Below, piece after piece: positions 17,273 to 26,248 of a DNA stretch of 64,000 nucleotides (position 1 is its first letter; each line of letters begins with the position of its first letter). The notes beneath the pieces were generated by a model that worked only from the letters and a program-made list of their open reading frames with translations, was not told where the DNA came from and searched no databases. Position numbers and translations under genes: made by a program. This stretch comes from CALAGJ01 sp964293305 (GTDB taxonomy: Bacteria; Bacteroidota; Bacteroidia; Chitinophagales; Chitinophagaceae). The stretch lies in NCBI GenBank assembly GCA_964293305.1, contig CAXYYO010000011.1:1-64000 (forward strand), written 5' to 3'.

Positions 17273-18505
17273 ATGCAGTTATCTTTTTTCCTTGCACAAA
17301 GGTTGTCGTTTAATAAACAGAAAAGTTTTAGTCGTTTCATTATACGATTAGCCACTGCTGCAACAGCTTTGAGTGTGGCTGCCATGATTCTTACCCTGAG
17401 TTTTGTAAATGGGTTTCAACAGGCCATCAGTGAAAAAGTATTTCATTTCTGGGGTCATTTGAGGGTGCAGGAATATGAACCAGATAAAGCACTTATTGCA
17501 GAAGAAACACCTGTGCCTTATAGTGACAGCATTTACAAAATTATCAAAACTCAAGATGGGATTTTATCGGTAAATGTGTTTGCTACTAAAAGTGCTGTTA
17601 TTGAAAATAAAAAGGATATTGAAGGTGTGCTACTCAAAGGTGTAAGCAACTCGTATAGCAGTAAACAAATGGAGCCTTTTTTTCAGTCAGGTAAATGGCT
17701 TGATTTTACAGATAGTTTTTATAGTCGGGATATTGTAATAAGCAGCTATATAGCCGATAGGCTACATATAAAAAAAGGAGATGCTATTCCTGTGTATTTT
17801 ATACAACCTGATGCGGGGAGTGCTACAGTTCGCTCCTTAAATGTATGTGGTATTTATAAGACAGGTATTGAAGAATATGATAAACTTTTTGCTATTTGTG
17901 ATATTAGATTGATTCAACAGATGTATCACTGGGAGAACAATGAAATTGGTGGTTTTGAAGTTTTGCTGAATGATTATACAAAAATAGACACTATAAATAG
18001 GCAATTGTATAGCAACCTGCCTGATAGATGGATAAGCCGTACTATAAAGGAAGTTTATCCAAACATTTTTGACTGGTTAGAAATAATGAATGTAAACAGG
18101 AATGTGATTTTTATTGTAATGGCAATTGTTGCTATCATCAACTTAGTAACCTGTTTGTTGATCTTAATTTTAGAAAGAACACGCATGATAGGGGTATTGA
18201 AATCATTAGGTGCCAGAGATGGTTTTATACAATCAGTGTTTTTATATAATGCATTATTCATTACCGGGTTTGGAACTTTTTTAGGATTATTGTTTGGTGT
18301 AGGTATAACGATGCTACAACAGGCTACAGGGTTTATAAAATTAGATGAGTCTGCCTATTATGTAAGCTCTGCACCAGTAGTTTTATATGCTTGGCAAGTA
18401 ATATTAGTATGCATAGCTACTATCGTGGTTTGTCTTCTTGCATTATTGCTTCCTTTAATTTTAATAAAGAAAGTATCTCCAGTAAAGGCCATTCAGTTTA
18501 GATAG
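17273..18505 (+). CDS. LolC/LolE-type ABC transporter permease (FtsX-like)
   Basis: 410 residues with the MacB/LolC topology. The first transmembrane helix is at about 25-50 (LATAATALSVAAMILTLSF). A periplasmic domain of about 220 residues follows. Three more helices lie at about 278-302, 320-350 and 372-398, ending KKVSPVKAIQFR. FtsX-family landmarks are 'NLVTCLLILILERTRMIGVLKSLGA' and the C-terminal 'SPVKAI'. In Gram-negative bacteria such permeases release lipoproteins from the inner membrane. No LolD ATPase gene is adjacent; that separation is common in Bacteroidota, but a different FtsX-type exporter cannot be excluded. Confidence 0.75.
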   Translation: MQLSFFLAQRLSFNKQKSFSRFIIRLATAATALSVAAMILTLSFVNGFQQAISEKVFHFWGHLRVQEYEPDKALIAEETPVPYSDSIYKIIKTQDGILSVNVFATKSAVIENKKDIEGVLLKGVSNSYSSKQMEPFFQSGKWLDFTDSFYSRDIVISSYIADRLHIKKGDAIPVYFIQPDAGSATVRSLNVCGIYKTGIEEYDKLFAICDIRLIQQMYHWENNEIGGFEVLLNDYTKIDTINRQLYSNLPDRWISRTIKEVYPNIFDWLEIMNVNRNVIFIVMAIVAIINLVTCLLILILERTRMIGVLKSLGARDGFIQSVFLYNALFITGFGTFLGLLFGVGITMLQQATGFIKLDESAYYVSSAPVVLYAWQVILVCIATIVVCLLALLLPLILIKKVSPVKAIQFR

Positions 18506-18513
18506 ATTATACA

Positions 18514-18570
18514 AGAGTGTAACACTCTAAAGAACATAGAATATTGCGAAGTCAGAGACTTCGCAATATT
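18514..18570. terminator. Two tandem inverted repeats, probable terminator
   Basis: First, agagtgt-a-acactct (18514-18528). Then a perfect 14-base-pair inverted repeat, aatattgcgaagtc / gacttcgcaatatt, around a three-base loop (18540-18570). They lie 8 and 34 bases after the permease stop. The second stem is very stable, but the following T content is only modest. Confidence 0.6.
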
Positions 18571-18787
18571 TCACATTCCACCCAAATGATGCACCAGAAT
18601 TTTATTGCAAAGCCAAAACGCTTCATACCTATTCATTTGAAAACAATGGTTGACTTTTAAATAGATTACTATTCTTTCAGCCAAAAATTAACTTCGAGCA
18701 TTTATCTATATTGCCTTTCAACTTTTCCTAACAAAGTCAACTAGATCATCTTGGTGCAACATTCTCAATATCATTTACTTTGCATGC

Positions 18788-20194
18788 ATGAGTTTTGCAC
18801 CACTACCCATTTCCATTCAAGATCAGTTCATCAACCTGATGCAGATAAATGATGCTGCCGGCATTAGGGTATTTCTCAACAATCAGAATATTAGTGATGT
18901 AGCTATACTTGTCAATGACAATCCCGAATATGAAGCGCAGATTATGGGTAATATGTTTATCAATAGGGCGGCTAAAGTATTTAAGTTGTTAGATTTTGCG
19001 CAGCAAAAAGATATTATAAAAGCATTGCCTAATTTTAAAACAGCTGAGTTGCTAAATGAGTTACCTACAGATGACCGTACTGATTTTTTTGAAGATTTAC
19101 CCAAAGAAGTTATAAGGGATCTAATCAAATTATTAGAACCAGAAGAAAGAAAAATAGCCTTGCAATCACTTGGATATCCAGAGGATAGTGTAGGCAGGTT
19201 AATGACACCGGATTATGTATTTGTATATGTAAATGATAGTGTGGAGGATGTTTTTCAAACTATTCGTAGGCATGCCAGAGGTACTGAAACTATTGATGTA
19301 ATTTATGTAATTAATGAACAAGGTCAGTTAGTGGATGACCTGCGTATTAGAGATATTATTTTAGCATCACCCGACAAGCGAATTGAGCAATTAATAGACC
19401 ATCGTTTTGTAGCATTAAATGCCAATGCAGATCAGGAAGAAGCGGCTACTGTTTTTAAGATGAATAATAGGGTGGCACTGCCTGTAACCGATGATTACAA
19501 TATGCTATTGGGTATTGTTACCATAGATGATATGTTATGGGTTGCTGATGAGGAGTTTAGTGAAGACATACAAAAAATAGGTGGCACTGCGGCTTTGAAT
19601 GAGCCCTATTTAGATATCCCTTTTTTTACATTGATAAAGAAAAGAGTAGGCTGGTTGATTGTATTATTTATTGGTGAAATGCTTACTGCAACTGCCATGG
19701 CATTTTTTAGTGATGAAATAGAGAAGGCGGTGGTGTTGTCCATATTTGTTCCATTGATTATAAGTACGGGTGGCAACAGTGGTAGTCAAGCTTCTACATT
19801 AATTATACAAGCGCTGGCTTTAGGGGATATTGCTATTGATGACTGGTGGCGGGTGATGCGGCGGGAGATATATAGTGGGATAGTTTTGGGAGGTATATTA
19901 GGTATTGTAGGGTTTTTTAGAATTATGGTTTGGCATTATATGATGCAGCAAGGAATGATAGAAGATATATATGGTGCATATTGGCTGCCTGTTGGTTTTG
20001 TAGTGGGTTTGTCGTTAGTTGGTGTAGTACTTTGGGGTACTCTTACAGGGAGTATGTTGCCTATATTTTTAAAAAAATGTGGAGCGGATCCGGCGGTGTC
20101 ATCGGCACCATTTGTAGCAACATTGGTAGATGTAACTGGGTTACTCATCTACTTTTCGTTAGCGTGGGTATTTTTGAAGGGGCTGCTGCTGTAG
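18788..20194 (+). CDS. mgtE: MgtE family magnesium transporter
   Basis: 468 residues, the usual MgtE length. The N-domain (about 20-135, with the helical repeats 'ALPNFKTAELLNELPTDDR' and 'LEPEERKIALQSLGYPED') leads to two CBS domains (about 136-255: SVGRLMTPDYV; HRFVALNANADQEEAA; LLGIVTIDDML). Five transmembrane helices follow (about 285-468). The pore-lining region has PLIISTGGNSGSQASTL, the signature of MgtE. It imports Mg2+ and gates itself by binding Mg2+ between the cytosolic domains. The ATG lies just after 'tttactttgc', so the leader may be very short. Confidence 0.95.
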   Translation: MSFAPLPISIQDQFINLMQINDAAGIRVFLNNQNISDVAILVNDNPEYEAQIMGNMFINRAAKVFKLLDFAQQKDIIKALPNFKTAELLNELPTDDRTDFFEDLPKEVIRDLIKLLEPEERKIALQSLGYPEDSVGRLMTPDYVFVYVNDSVEDVFQTIRRHARGTETIDVIYVINEQGQLVDDLRIRDIILASPDKRIEQLIDHRFVALNANADQEEAATVFKMNNRVALPVTDDYNMLLGIVTIDDMLWVADEEFSEDIQKIGGTAALNEPYLDIPFFTLIKKRVGWLIVLFIGEMLTATAMAFFSDEIEKAVVLSIFVPLIISTGGNSGSQASTLIIQALALGDIAIDDWWRVMRREIYSGIVLGGILGIVGFFRIMVWHYMMQQGMIEDIYGAYWLPVGFVVGLSLVGVVLWGTLTGSMLPIFLKKCGADPAVSSAPFVATLVDVTGLLIYFSLAWVFLKGLLL

Positions 20195-20318
20195 CAAGGT
20201 ATGGAAAGATATTGAAGTTGAATATTGTTTTTTTGCATTATAAGGATAAAGACTTCATTGAATAACTGAAAATAAAGAAGCACATAAAAATTTCAATTTT
20301 ACTCTAAGTGAAAAGAAA

Positions 20319-20795
20319 ATGAATATGTCGATAGAATATACTCCGGAGCAAATATGGAAAAAAATTACATGGTATTGTCAGTACCAAGAAAGATGTCATA
20401 CCGAGGTATTACAAAAATTAAAATTGATAGGTGTATGGCAAAAAGAACAGGATGCTATACTTTGTAAATTGATACAAGAAAATTATATCAATGAAGAAAG
20501 GTTTGCCATGCAGTATGCCGGTGGTAAATTTCGAATGAAGCAATGGGGAAAAGTAAAAATAAAATATGGGTTATTGCAGAAGGGAGTAAGTGTTTATAAT
20601 ATTCAAAAAGCTTTACTATCAATTTCCGATGATGATTATGAGGAAACAATACTCAAACTGGCTCAAAAAAAATGGAAGCTACAAAAAGGTGCTGTCCACA
20701 TTAGGAAAAGAAATTGCTATAGCTATTTACAACAGTGTGGATATGAAAACCAGCATATATTGAATGTTTTAGGGGTTATTGAAGCAACAAAATAA
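20319..20795 (+). CDS. recX: RecX family regulatory protein
   Basis: 158 residues, largely helical, in the three-repeat RecX pattern. 'ITWYCQYQERCHTEVLQKLKLIGV' opens repeat 1, 'LIQENYINEERFAMQYAGGKFRMKQWGKVKIKYGLLQKGV' spans repeat 2, and 'YEETILKLAQKKWKL...CYSYLQQCGYE' is repeat 3. RecX binds RecA filaments and modulates recombination and the SOS response. recA is not nearby, which is usual in this phylum. A second ATG two codons in (MSIEYT) is an equally good start. The gene is followed by a decayed regulator fragment. Confidence 0.8.
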   Translation: MNMSIEYTPEQIWKKITWYCQYQERCHTEVLQKLKLIGVWQKEQDAILCKLIQENYINEERFAMQYAGGKFRMKQWGKVKIKYGLLQKGVSVYNIQKALLSISDDDYEETILKLAQKKWKLQKGAVHIRKRNCYSYLQQCGYENQHILNVLGVIEATK

Positions 20796-20870
20796 AACAA
20801 GATTCGGGATGGACTTTTTTATTTCTGCCTTTTTTTATCTTCTCCAGAAACAACTAAAACCAACTGCTAA

Positions 20871-21005
20871 AATGGTAATGGCGATAAGAAAATCAGTACA
20901 CATACTTTAGATACATTTAGAGAAAGGTTATGTACTAAGCTCGGAGTGCAAACTATAGCAGGCATTATTCTGGAAGCCATCCGAAGAAAAATTATACAGC
21001 GCTAA
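20871..21005 (+). pseudogene. Remnant of a LuxR/NarL-type response regulator HTH
   Basis: After a stop, an open frame without a start codon reads GDKKISTHTLDTFRERL followed by CTKLGVQTIAGIILEAIRRK and ends IIQR-stop. This closely resembles the recognition helix and last helix of NarL/FixJ-type response regulators (THTVDTxRxxLxxKLGVxxxAGLVxxAI). The upstream part of the gene is missing. Another frame just upstream (reading ...MAIRKSVHIL) overlaps, which suggests a frameshift plus deletion. It is a truncated, dead regulator on the same strand as recX. Confidence 0.55.
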
Positions 21006-21011
21006 GAAAAA

Positions 21012-21788
21012 TTATTTACCTGTAAACAAAGCTTTTCTTTTTTCCAAAAATGCAGATACACCTTCATGCATATCGGCAGTATTAAAACATTGGCCAAACA
21101 AGTTTATTTCTTTTTCAAAGCCATTTTCAGTTTCATCATATACTGCGTTTGCAGCTGCAATACAAGCAGCTATAGCAATTGGTGCTTTTGTGTTGATGAG
21201 TGTAAGCAATTCTTTTGCCTTTGGCAATAATTCTTCGGAAGTTGTTATATAGTTTATCAGTCCATATTGCAGTGCAGCTGTGGCATCTATCATACCTCCG
21301 CTCATTAATAATTCTAAAGCCCTTCCTTTACCTATAAGTTGAACTAAGCGCTGTGTGCCCCCATAGCCGGGTATTAATCCAAGATTGACCTCTGGTTGTC
21401 CAAATTTTGCTTGTGCCACAGCAATCCTGAAATGACAGCTCATAGCTAATTCACATCCGCCACCGAGAGTAAATCCATTGATAGCCGCCAATACCGGTTT
21501 ACTGCATTTCTCAATTTTAAAAAATGTTTCATGGCCACGTCGGCTCAATGCTTTTGCTTCTTCTACAGTATGATTACTAAATTCAGCAATATCAGCACCT
21601 GCTACAAATGCTTTTGGGCCGGCACCTGTTATGATTACTGAACGAATACTGCCATCAGATTCCACCTGATCAAAAGCGGTATTCAAATCATCAAATACAG
21701 CTTTGTTGAGTGCGTTTAATTTATCAGGACGATTAATAGTGATGGTGCAAATACTATTTTCAATTTCAACAAGTAGTGTAGTGTACAT
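21012..21788 (-). CDS. Enoyl-CoA hydratase/isomerase (crotonase family)
   Basis: 258 residues with the full crotonase fold. The oxyanion-hole segment GAGPKAFVAGADIAEF is at about 55-70 and the glycine-rich NGFTLGGGCELAMSCHFRIA at about 104-123, with Glu113. QPEVNLGLIPGYGGTQRL follows at about 131-148, with Glu133. Both catalytic glutamates of true enoyl-CoA hydratases are present, so hydration of 2-enoyl-CoA in fatty-acid or butyryl-CoA metabolism is likely. The C-terminal helix (MHEGVSAFLEKRKALFTGK) is typical. It is isolated from other beta-oxidation genes. Confidence 0.9.
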   Translation of the reverse strand: MYTTLLVEIENSICTITINRPDKLNALNKAVFDDLNTAFDQVESDGSIRSVIITGAGPKAFVAGADIAEFSNHTVEEAKALSRRGHETFFKIEKCSKPVLAAINGFTLGGGCELAMSCHFRIAVAQAKFGQPEVNLGLIPGYGGTQRLVQLIGKGRALELLMSGGMIDATAALQYGLINYITTSEELLPKAKELLTLINTKAPIAIAACIAAANAVYDETENGFEKEINLFGQCFNTADMHEGVSAFLEKRKALFTGK

Positions 21789-22042
21789 AAAAATTTATTC
21801 TGGTCAAAAATAATGGAATGTAAATGGCAAGTACAGCAAATTTTTTTATTGATTGTTCAGCTAACTGCTAAACTATTGTTGAAGTGCAATATTGATAACT
21901 ATTTTAATTTTCTTGGCTCAGGAAATGGAAAACATTATTTGGAAAATATTGATTACATAAAATAGCCACTCAGCATTTATTTTTGATGATAGATTTCCAT
22001 CTAAAAAATTGATGGTATAAAACATTTCTCTATTTTCACGCA

Positions 22043-22606
22043 GTGAAAGAAAATTCCTCTATTATATTAGCTATTGATCCCGGTACGGTCATAATGGGAT
22101 ACGCCATTTTAGAAGAAAAACAAAAAAAACCTGTTTTGGTTACAATGGGTGTTTTAAAACTAGCAAGTACAAAAGACATTTATGCAAGACTAGAAAAAAT
22201 TTATAGTTTAGTGTCTGACCTTATAAAAAAATATAACCCTACAAGCTTTGCAATAGAAGCTCCATTTTTTGGAAAAAATGTACAGAGTATGTTAAAGCTA
22301 GGACGTGCTCAGGGTGTGGCCATAGCAGCTTCAATGCAAGCCGGTATTGGTGTGTCTGAATATTCTCCAAAGAAAGTAAAGTTAGCTGTTACCGGTAATG
22401 GAAATGCGGCAAAAGAGCAGGTGTGGAAAATGCTGCAACACCAAATGAATATTGAAGAAAAGCCACAATATTTTGATGCTACAGACGCACTTGCTGTGGC
22501 ACTTTGTCATTACTACGAACTCAATGGACCACTAGCCAAGCAAGGAAAAGGATTTAAAAGTTGGGATGATTTTATCCAGAAAAACAGCCACAGAATTTCA
22601 TCATAG
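22043..22606 (+). CDS. ruvC: Crossover junction endodeoxyribonuclease RuvC
   Basis: 187 residues. The four acidic catalytic residues are visible: Asp12 in LAIDPGTVIMGYAIL, Glu72 in FAIEAPFFGKN, and Asp145 and Asp148 in FDATDALAVALCHYY. RuvC resolves Holliday junctions with RuvA and RuvB. The start is GTG, seven codons before the first catalytic strand; there is no better ATG. The last six bases overlap the convergent HIT gene. A C-terminal extension (KGFKSWDDFIQKNSH) is longer than in E. coli. Confidence 0.93.
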   Translation: MKENSSIILAIDPGTVIMGYAILEEKQKKPVLVTMGVLKLASTKDIYARLEKIYSLVSDLIKKYNPTSFAIEAPFFGKNVQSMLKLGRAQGVAIAASMQAGIGVSEYSPKKVKLAVTGNGNAAKEQVWKMLQHQMNIEEKPQYFDATDALAVALCHYYELNGPLAKQGKGFKSWDDFIQKNSHRISS

Positions 22607-22999
22607 TGCTGCTATAGCTGCTATGATTTTTTGCTGGGTAGCCAGCATTTCTTCCTGAGATAATTTTAATTTAGACCTTGTAAAATTCAAATCATCTGCA
22701 CTATTTATTGGCACCAAATGTACATGCGCATGTGGTACTTCAAGACCAATAACAGCAATGCCACACCGGCGGCAAGGCATGGTAAGTTCAATGGCTTTAG
22801 CAATCGGTTTTGCAAATGCAAATAATTTTGCAAGTGTATCATCAGACACATCAAAAATTTTATCTGTTTCTACTTTTGGTACCACTAAAACATGTCCATT
22901 AACCAGTGGAAAAATATCTAAGAAAGCATAAAATAATTCATCTTCCGCTATATTGTAAGATGGAATTTCTCCGCTAATAATTTTTGAAAATATACTCAT
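22601..22999 (-). CDS. HIT family nucleotide-binding protein
   Basis: 132 residues from the ATG giving MSIFSKIISGEIP, the standard start of bacterial HIT proteins (13 codons shorter than the longest frame). The histidine triad HAHVHLVP lies near residue 98, preceded by PLVNGHVLVVPK. HIT proteins hydrolyse or transfer nucleoside phosphoramidates and dinucleoside polyphosphates. An insert with two cysteines (MPCRRCGIAV) precedes the triad. The gene lies 19 bases after greA on the same strand, an arrangement often seen in this phylum. Confidence 0.9.
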   Translation of the reverse strand: MSIFSKIISGEIPSYNIAEDELFYAFLDIFPLVNGHVLVVPKVETDKIFDVSDDTLAKLFAFAKPIAKAIELTMPCRRCGIAVIGLEVPHAHVHLVPINSADDLNFTRSKLKLSQEEMLATQQKIIAAIAAL

Positions 23000-23018
23000 C
23001 TTGATTTTGCTTACTGCT

Positions 23019-23492
23019 TTATAAACTGATATCTTCAATTTTAAATTTTAGCATACCATTGGGCACCTGCACCTCCGCAATTTCCCCTTTCTGCTTTCCC
23101 ATTAAACCCTTGCCAATAGGAGAGGAGGCAGATATTTTTCCCGCTTTTAAGTCTGCTTCCTTTTCACCAACCACCTGATAGGTAATCGTTTTTTTGGTAC
23201 CCAAATTTGTGATGGTTACTTTGGTTAATAAAGAAACTTTACTCGTATCAATATTGCTACTATCTACGATGCGTGCATTGGCAATCTGGCTTTCTAATAA
23301 TTTAATTTTTGCTTCCAGCATACCCTGTGCTTCTTTTGCGGCATCATATTCTGCATTCTCTTTTAAGTCCCCTTTTTCTCTTGCTTCTGCTATTGCCCTA
23401 GAGGCAGCAGGACGTTCTACCCCTTTCATTCGTTGTAAGTCTTCACGCATTTTTTCGAATGCTTCTTCTGACACATATACTGCATCACTCAT
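23019..23492 (-). CDS. greA: Transcription elongation factor GreA
   Basis: 157 residues from the ATG giving MSDAVYVSEEAFEKM; the longer open frame upstream is not GreA-like. The N-terminal coiled coil (to about 78) carries the tip acidic residues in EKGDLKENAEYDAAKEAQ. The C-terminal FKBP-like domain includes ISASSPIGKGLMGKQKGEIAEV. GreA enters the RNA polymerase secondary channel and triggers cleavage of backtracked RNA. It is upstream of the HIT gene, probably co-transcribed. Confidence 0.95.
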   Translation of the reverse strand: MSDAVYVSEEAFEKMREDLQRMKGVERPAASRAIAEAREKGDLKENAEYDAAKEAQGMLEAKIKLLESQIANARIVDSSNIDTSKVSLLTKVTITNLGTKKTITYQVVGEKEADLKAGKISASSPIGKGLMGKQKGEIAEVQVPNGMLKFKIEDISL

Positions 23493-23625
23493 AATCTTTC
23501 TATCTTTAAAATGACAAAAAAAATACAACGCTACAATTGTTTTGCAGCGTTGCACTTAAACAAAAATAGGATTTTAGCAATTGTATCCAAAAAAAAATAC
23601 AGATGTTAGCATTTGATTTAATGCT

Positions 23626-24330
23626 TTATAATTTTGATAAACATATAATTGCGGTAAGCGCAGCCGTTTCTGTGCGTAGTCTATTCGTTCCAAAATGTAT
23701 CGGTTCAAAATTGTGCTCAATAGCGAGTTGTGTTTCTTCTAAAGTAAAATCGCCCTCCGGTCCAATAGCAATCATTATCGCCGCAGGCATACCTATTTCA
23801 TGTATATGTTTTTTATTCCCATCATTACAATGTGCAATCAGTTTTTGCCCTTGAAAATCATTACTACAAAAAAATGCTTTAGTGCTTTGCGGCATGGATA
23901 ATACTGGCAGACGTACTTGTTTGCTTTGTAGCATTGCAGATATAATAATCTGCTTAAACCGATCTACTTTAAAATGTTGTTTTTCGGTTCTATTACATAT
24001 AAGGGGAATGAATTGTTGGATGCCAATTTCAGTTGCTTTTTCTATCAACCATTCAATTCTGCTTTGGTTTTTTAGTAAGGAAACAGCCAGCACAATATTT
24101 TGATTGGGTGCTTCTGTAAATGATGATTTGATAATACTAACTGTTCCGGTTTTTTTTGCTGCTGATACTACTACACAAGTATGTAAAAAACCTCGACCAT
24201 CCGTTAATTCTATTTGGTCTTTTGCTTGCAAACGCAATACCTGAAATGCATGTTTTGCTGTAAGTTCACTCAATTCAAAAATTGTATTTGAAGGAGTTAT
24301 GTCCGGTTCATAAAATATTGGTAAAGACAT
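23626..24330 (-). CDS. rsmE: 16S rRNA (uracil-1498-N3)-methyltransferase RsmE
   Basis: 234 residues. The N-terminal PUA-like domain (HAFQVLRLQAKDQIELTDGRG) precedes a SPOUT methyltransferase domain. Its hallmarks are 'IEWLIEKATEIGIQQFIPL', the SAM-binding loop 'IAIGPEGDFTLEE' and the knot 'LRTETAALTAI'. It methylates U1498 of 16S rRNA. It is separated from greA by about 130 bases, so it may have its own transcript. Confidence 0.93.
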   Translation of the reverse strand: MSLPIFYEPDITPSNTIFELSELTAKHAFQVLRLQAKDQIELTDGRGFLHTCVVVSAAKKTGTVSIIKSSFTEAPNQNIVLAVSLLKNQSRIEWLIEKATEIGIQQFIPLICNRTEKQHFKVDRFKQIIISAMLQSKQVRLPVLSMPQSTKAFFCSNDFQGQKLIAHCNDGNKKHIHEIGMPAAIMIAIGPEGDFTLEETQLAIEHNFEPIHFGTNRLRTETAALTAIICLSKL

Positions 24331-24464
24331 GTATAATGTTATGTTGGTATTAGATTCATTTTTCCGAATTGGGTAAAATTTATATAAAAATAACTATGTA
24401 AGCAACGGATAAAACTAGCTAAAATCACCAAAAAATATTTGACCATCAGCTTGCCTGCTCCTTT

Positions 24465-24971
24465 TTAAAATAAAGTCTGAATGCCATTTTTTATACGAAA
24501 TTCATGTTGTAGCAGCCACTTTTTTCGCATCAATCCACCTGCATATCCTGTTAAAGATTTATTACTACCTATCACCCTGTGGCAGGGTACAATAATGGCA
24601 ATTTTATTTTTGCCATTCGTAGTGCCTACTGCACGTACTGCTTTTTCATCACCTACTTGTTTAGCTATTTGAAGATAAGATGTTGTAGTGCCAAAAGGTA
24701 TGCTGAGTAACTCACCCCAAACCTTTTGTTGAAATGATGTGCCTTCTTGGTGTACCGGTATAGAAAACGCTCTTCTTTTCCCATTAAAATATTCAATCAA
24801 TTGTTCCGTACATTGATGTATTACTTCGCTTACACCAGGCTCACCATGTATCATTTGCTGCATGGTATCTACAAATGAAATTTCTGTAATATAATGTTCT
24901 GTAGCACCTATCAGTAGCAATCCCGCCGGACTTTGATAATAGGTGTAGTACACTCCGGTTATTGTTTGCAT
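24465..24971 (-). CDS. ogt: Methylated-DNA--protein-cysteine methyltransferase
   Basis: 168 residues. The active site IVPCHRVIG puts the acceptor cysteine at residue 130. The DNA-binding helix and arginine finger are in 'IPFGTTTSYLQIAKQVGDEKAVRAVGTTNGKN'. The enzyme repairs O6-alkylguanine by a suicidal transfer of the alkyl group to its cysteine. There is no Ada-type N-terminal regulatory domain, so this is the Ogt/AGT class. It lies 6 bases after the csaA-like gene on the same strand. Confidence 0.93.
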   Translation of the reverse strand: MQTITGVYYTYYQSPAGLLLIGATEHYITEISFVDTMQQMIHGEPGVSEVIHQCTEQLIEYFNGKRRAFSIPVHQEGTSFQQKVWGELLSIPFGTTTSYLQIAKQVGDEKAVRAVGTTNGKNKIAIIVPCHRVIGSNKSLTGYAGGLMRKKWLLQHEFRIKNGIQTLF

Positions 24972-24977
24972 AAAATA

Positions 24978-25307
24978 TTATCCCATTTTACTTCCATTTG
25001 GCACACTACGCTCAGGCTGCAGCAATACTACTTCATTTGCATCATCATATAAACCAAGTACCAAACATTCACTATAAAAATTTGCTATTTGTTTTACAGG
25101 AAAATTAACGACTGCTATTACTTGCCTTTGTAGCAAGCTGTTAGTATCGTAATATTTAGTGATTTGTGCTGATGATTTTTTTACACCCATTGCCCCAAAG
25201 TCAATTGTGAGTTGATATGCAGGTTTTCTAGCTTTTGGAAAAGTTTCCACTGCTATGATAGTACCACAACGAATATCCACTTTTTCAAAATCTGCCCATT
25301 CAATCAT
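24978..25307 (-). CDS. csaA: CsaA-like tRNA-binding domain protein
   Basis: 109 residues forming one OB-fold tRNA-binding domain, the module also found at the C-terminus of methionyl-tRNA synthetase. It begins 'WADFEKVDIRCGTIIAVETFP' and continues with 'KKSSAQITKYYD', 'RQVIAVVNFPVKQI' and 'SECLVLGLYD'. Length and motifs match free-standing CsaA, a homodimeric protein proposed to act as a chaperone or tRNA binder. It is probably in an operon with ogt. Confidence 0.85.
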   Translation of the reverse strand: MIEWADFEKVDIRCGTIIAVETFPKARKPAYQLTIDFGAMGVKKSSAQITKYYDTNSLLQRQVIAVVNFPVKQIANFYSECLVLGLYDDANEVVLLQPERSVPNGSKMG

Positions 25308-25376
25308 TTTATTTGTTTATTCTGTTTTTTATTTTCATTTTGCGGGCTCAATGTACAAACAAATAAATATTTTTTT

Positions 25377-25790
25377 ATGATAAGACATGCTACAGCCGTG
25401 TGGATGGGAACCGGAAAAGAAGGTAATGGTAATTTAAGTACCCAAAGTGGTACCCTCACAAATACGCATTATTCCTATAAAAGCAGATTTGAAGATGGAG
25501 ATGGTACCAATCCTGAAGAGTTAATAGCAGCAGCGCATGCCGGTTGCTTTTGTATGAAGTTAAGTTTTGTACTTGGTGCCGCTGGTTTTACACCGGAAAA
25601 GCTACAATGCACAGCTCATATTACTTTAGAAAATGGGGCCGTTACTGCATCACATTTGGTGCTACAAGCAGCGGTGCCGGGTATAAGCAAGGAAGCGTTT
25701 GACACCTGTGCTACTGAAGCCAAGGAAAATTGTCCAATTAGTAAATTATTAAATGCGGCAATTAGTTTGGACGCTACGCTAAATGCTTAA
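25377..25790 (+). CDS. osmC: OsmC family peroxiredoxin
   Basis: 137 residues from the ATG giving MIRHATAVWMG. Two redox cysteines sit in the family positions: Cys57 in ELIAAAHAGCFCM and Cys119 in AKENCPISK. OsmC proteins reduce organic hydroperoxides using these thiols. The start 'ATAVWMGTGKEGNGNLSTQSG' and the lack of Ohr-type features favour the OsmC subgroup. The longer open frame upstream overlaps csaA on the other strand and is not protein-like. The GNAT gene follows after 8 bases. Confidence 0.9.
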   Translation: MIRHATAVWMGTGKEGNGNLSTQSGTLTNTHYSYKSRFEDGDGTNPEELIAAAHAGCFCMKLSFVLGAAGFTPEKLQCTAHITLENGAVTASHLVLQAAVPGISKEAFDTCATEAKENCPISKLLNAAISLDATLNA

Positions 25791-25798
25791 TATTTTCT

Positions 25799-26248
25799 AT
25801 GTCCAATGAAATTATTATAAGAAAAGCTGGTTTTGCTGATGCAGCTGAAGCAGCTTTTCTATTTGATCAATATCGCATGTTTTATGAGCAGCCCACTGAT
25901 ATAAAAGGTGCTAAGCGATTTATCAGTGAAAGGCTGCAACTCAAGGACAGCGCAGTATTTCTAGCCTATATAGGAGGACAGGCTGTTGCGTTTACACAGT
26001 TATATCCCATCTTTACATCAGTTGGCATGCAGCGCAGTTGGCTTTTGAATGATTTATTTGTAATGGAATCTGCAAGAGGGAACAAAGTAGCTACGCATTT
26101 ATTAGAAGCTGCCAAGCTTTTTGCAAAAAGTACCAACAGCAAATGGCTGCTATTACAAACTGCTGACAATAACTTCAATGCACAGGCATTGTATGAAAAA
26201 GACGGTTGGAAAAAACAATCTGATTTTTTCTATCAATATGATTTATAA
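25799..26248 (+). CDS. GNAT family N-acetyltransferase
   Basis: 149 residues. The GNAT pattern is seen as 'IIIRKAGFADAAEAAFLFDQY' at the start, 'WLLNDLFVMESARGNKVATHLLEAAKLFAKS' as the acetyl-CoA pyrophosphate-binding loop (R/Q-x-x-G-x-A type, here ARGNKVA), and 'ALYEKDGWKKQSDFFYQYDL' at the end. The acceptor substrate is not predictable. It lies just after the osmC gene, so co-expression is likely. Confidence 0.88.
   Translation: MSNEIIIRKAGFADAAEAAFLFDQYRMFYEQPTDIKGAKRFISERLQLKDSAVFLAYIGGQAVAFTQLYPIFTSVGMQRSWLLNDLFVMESARGNKVATHLLEAAKLFAKSTNSKWLLLQTADNNFNAQALYEKDGWKKQSDFFYQYDL

Noticed and set aside
25212..25376. Upstream extension of the OsmC frame
   Set aside because: It overlaps the csaA-like gene on the other strand and reads as low-quality protein; the ATG at the domain start is better.
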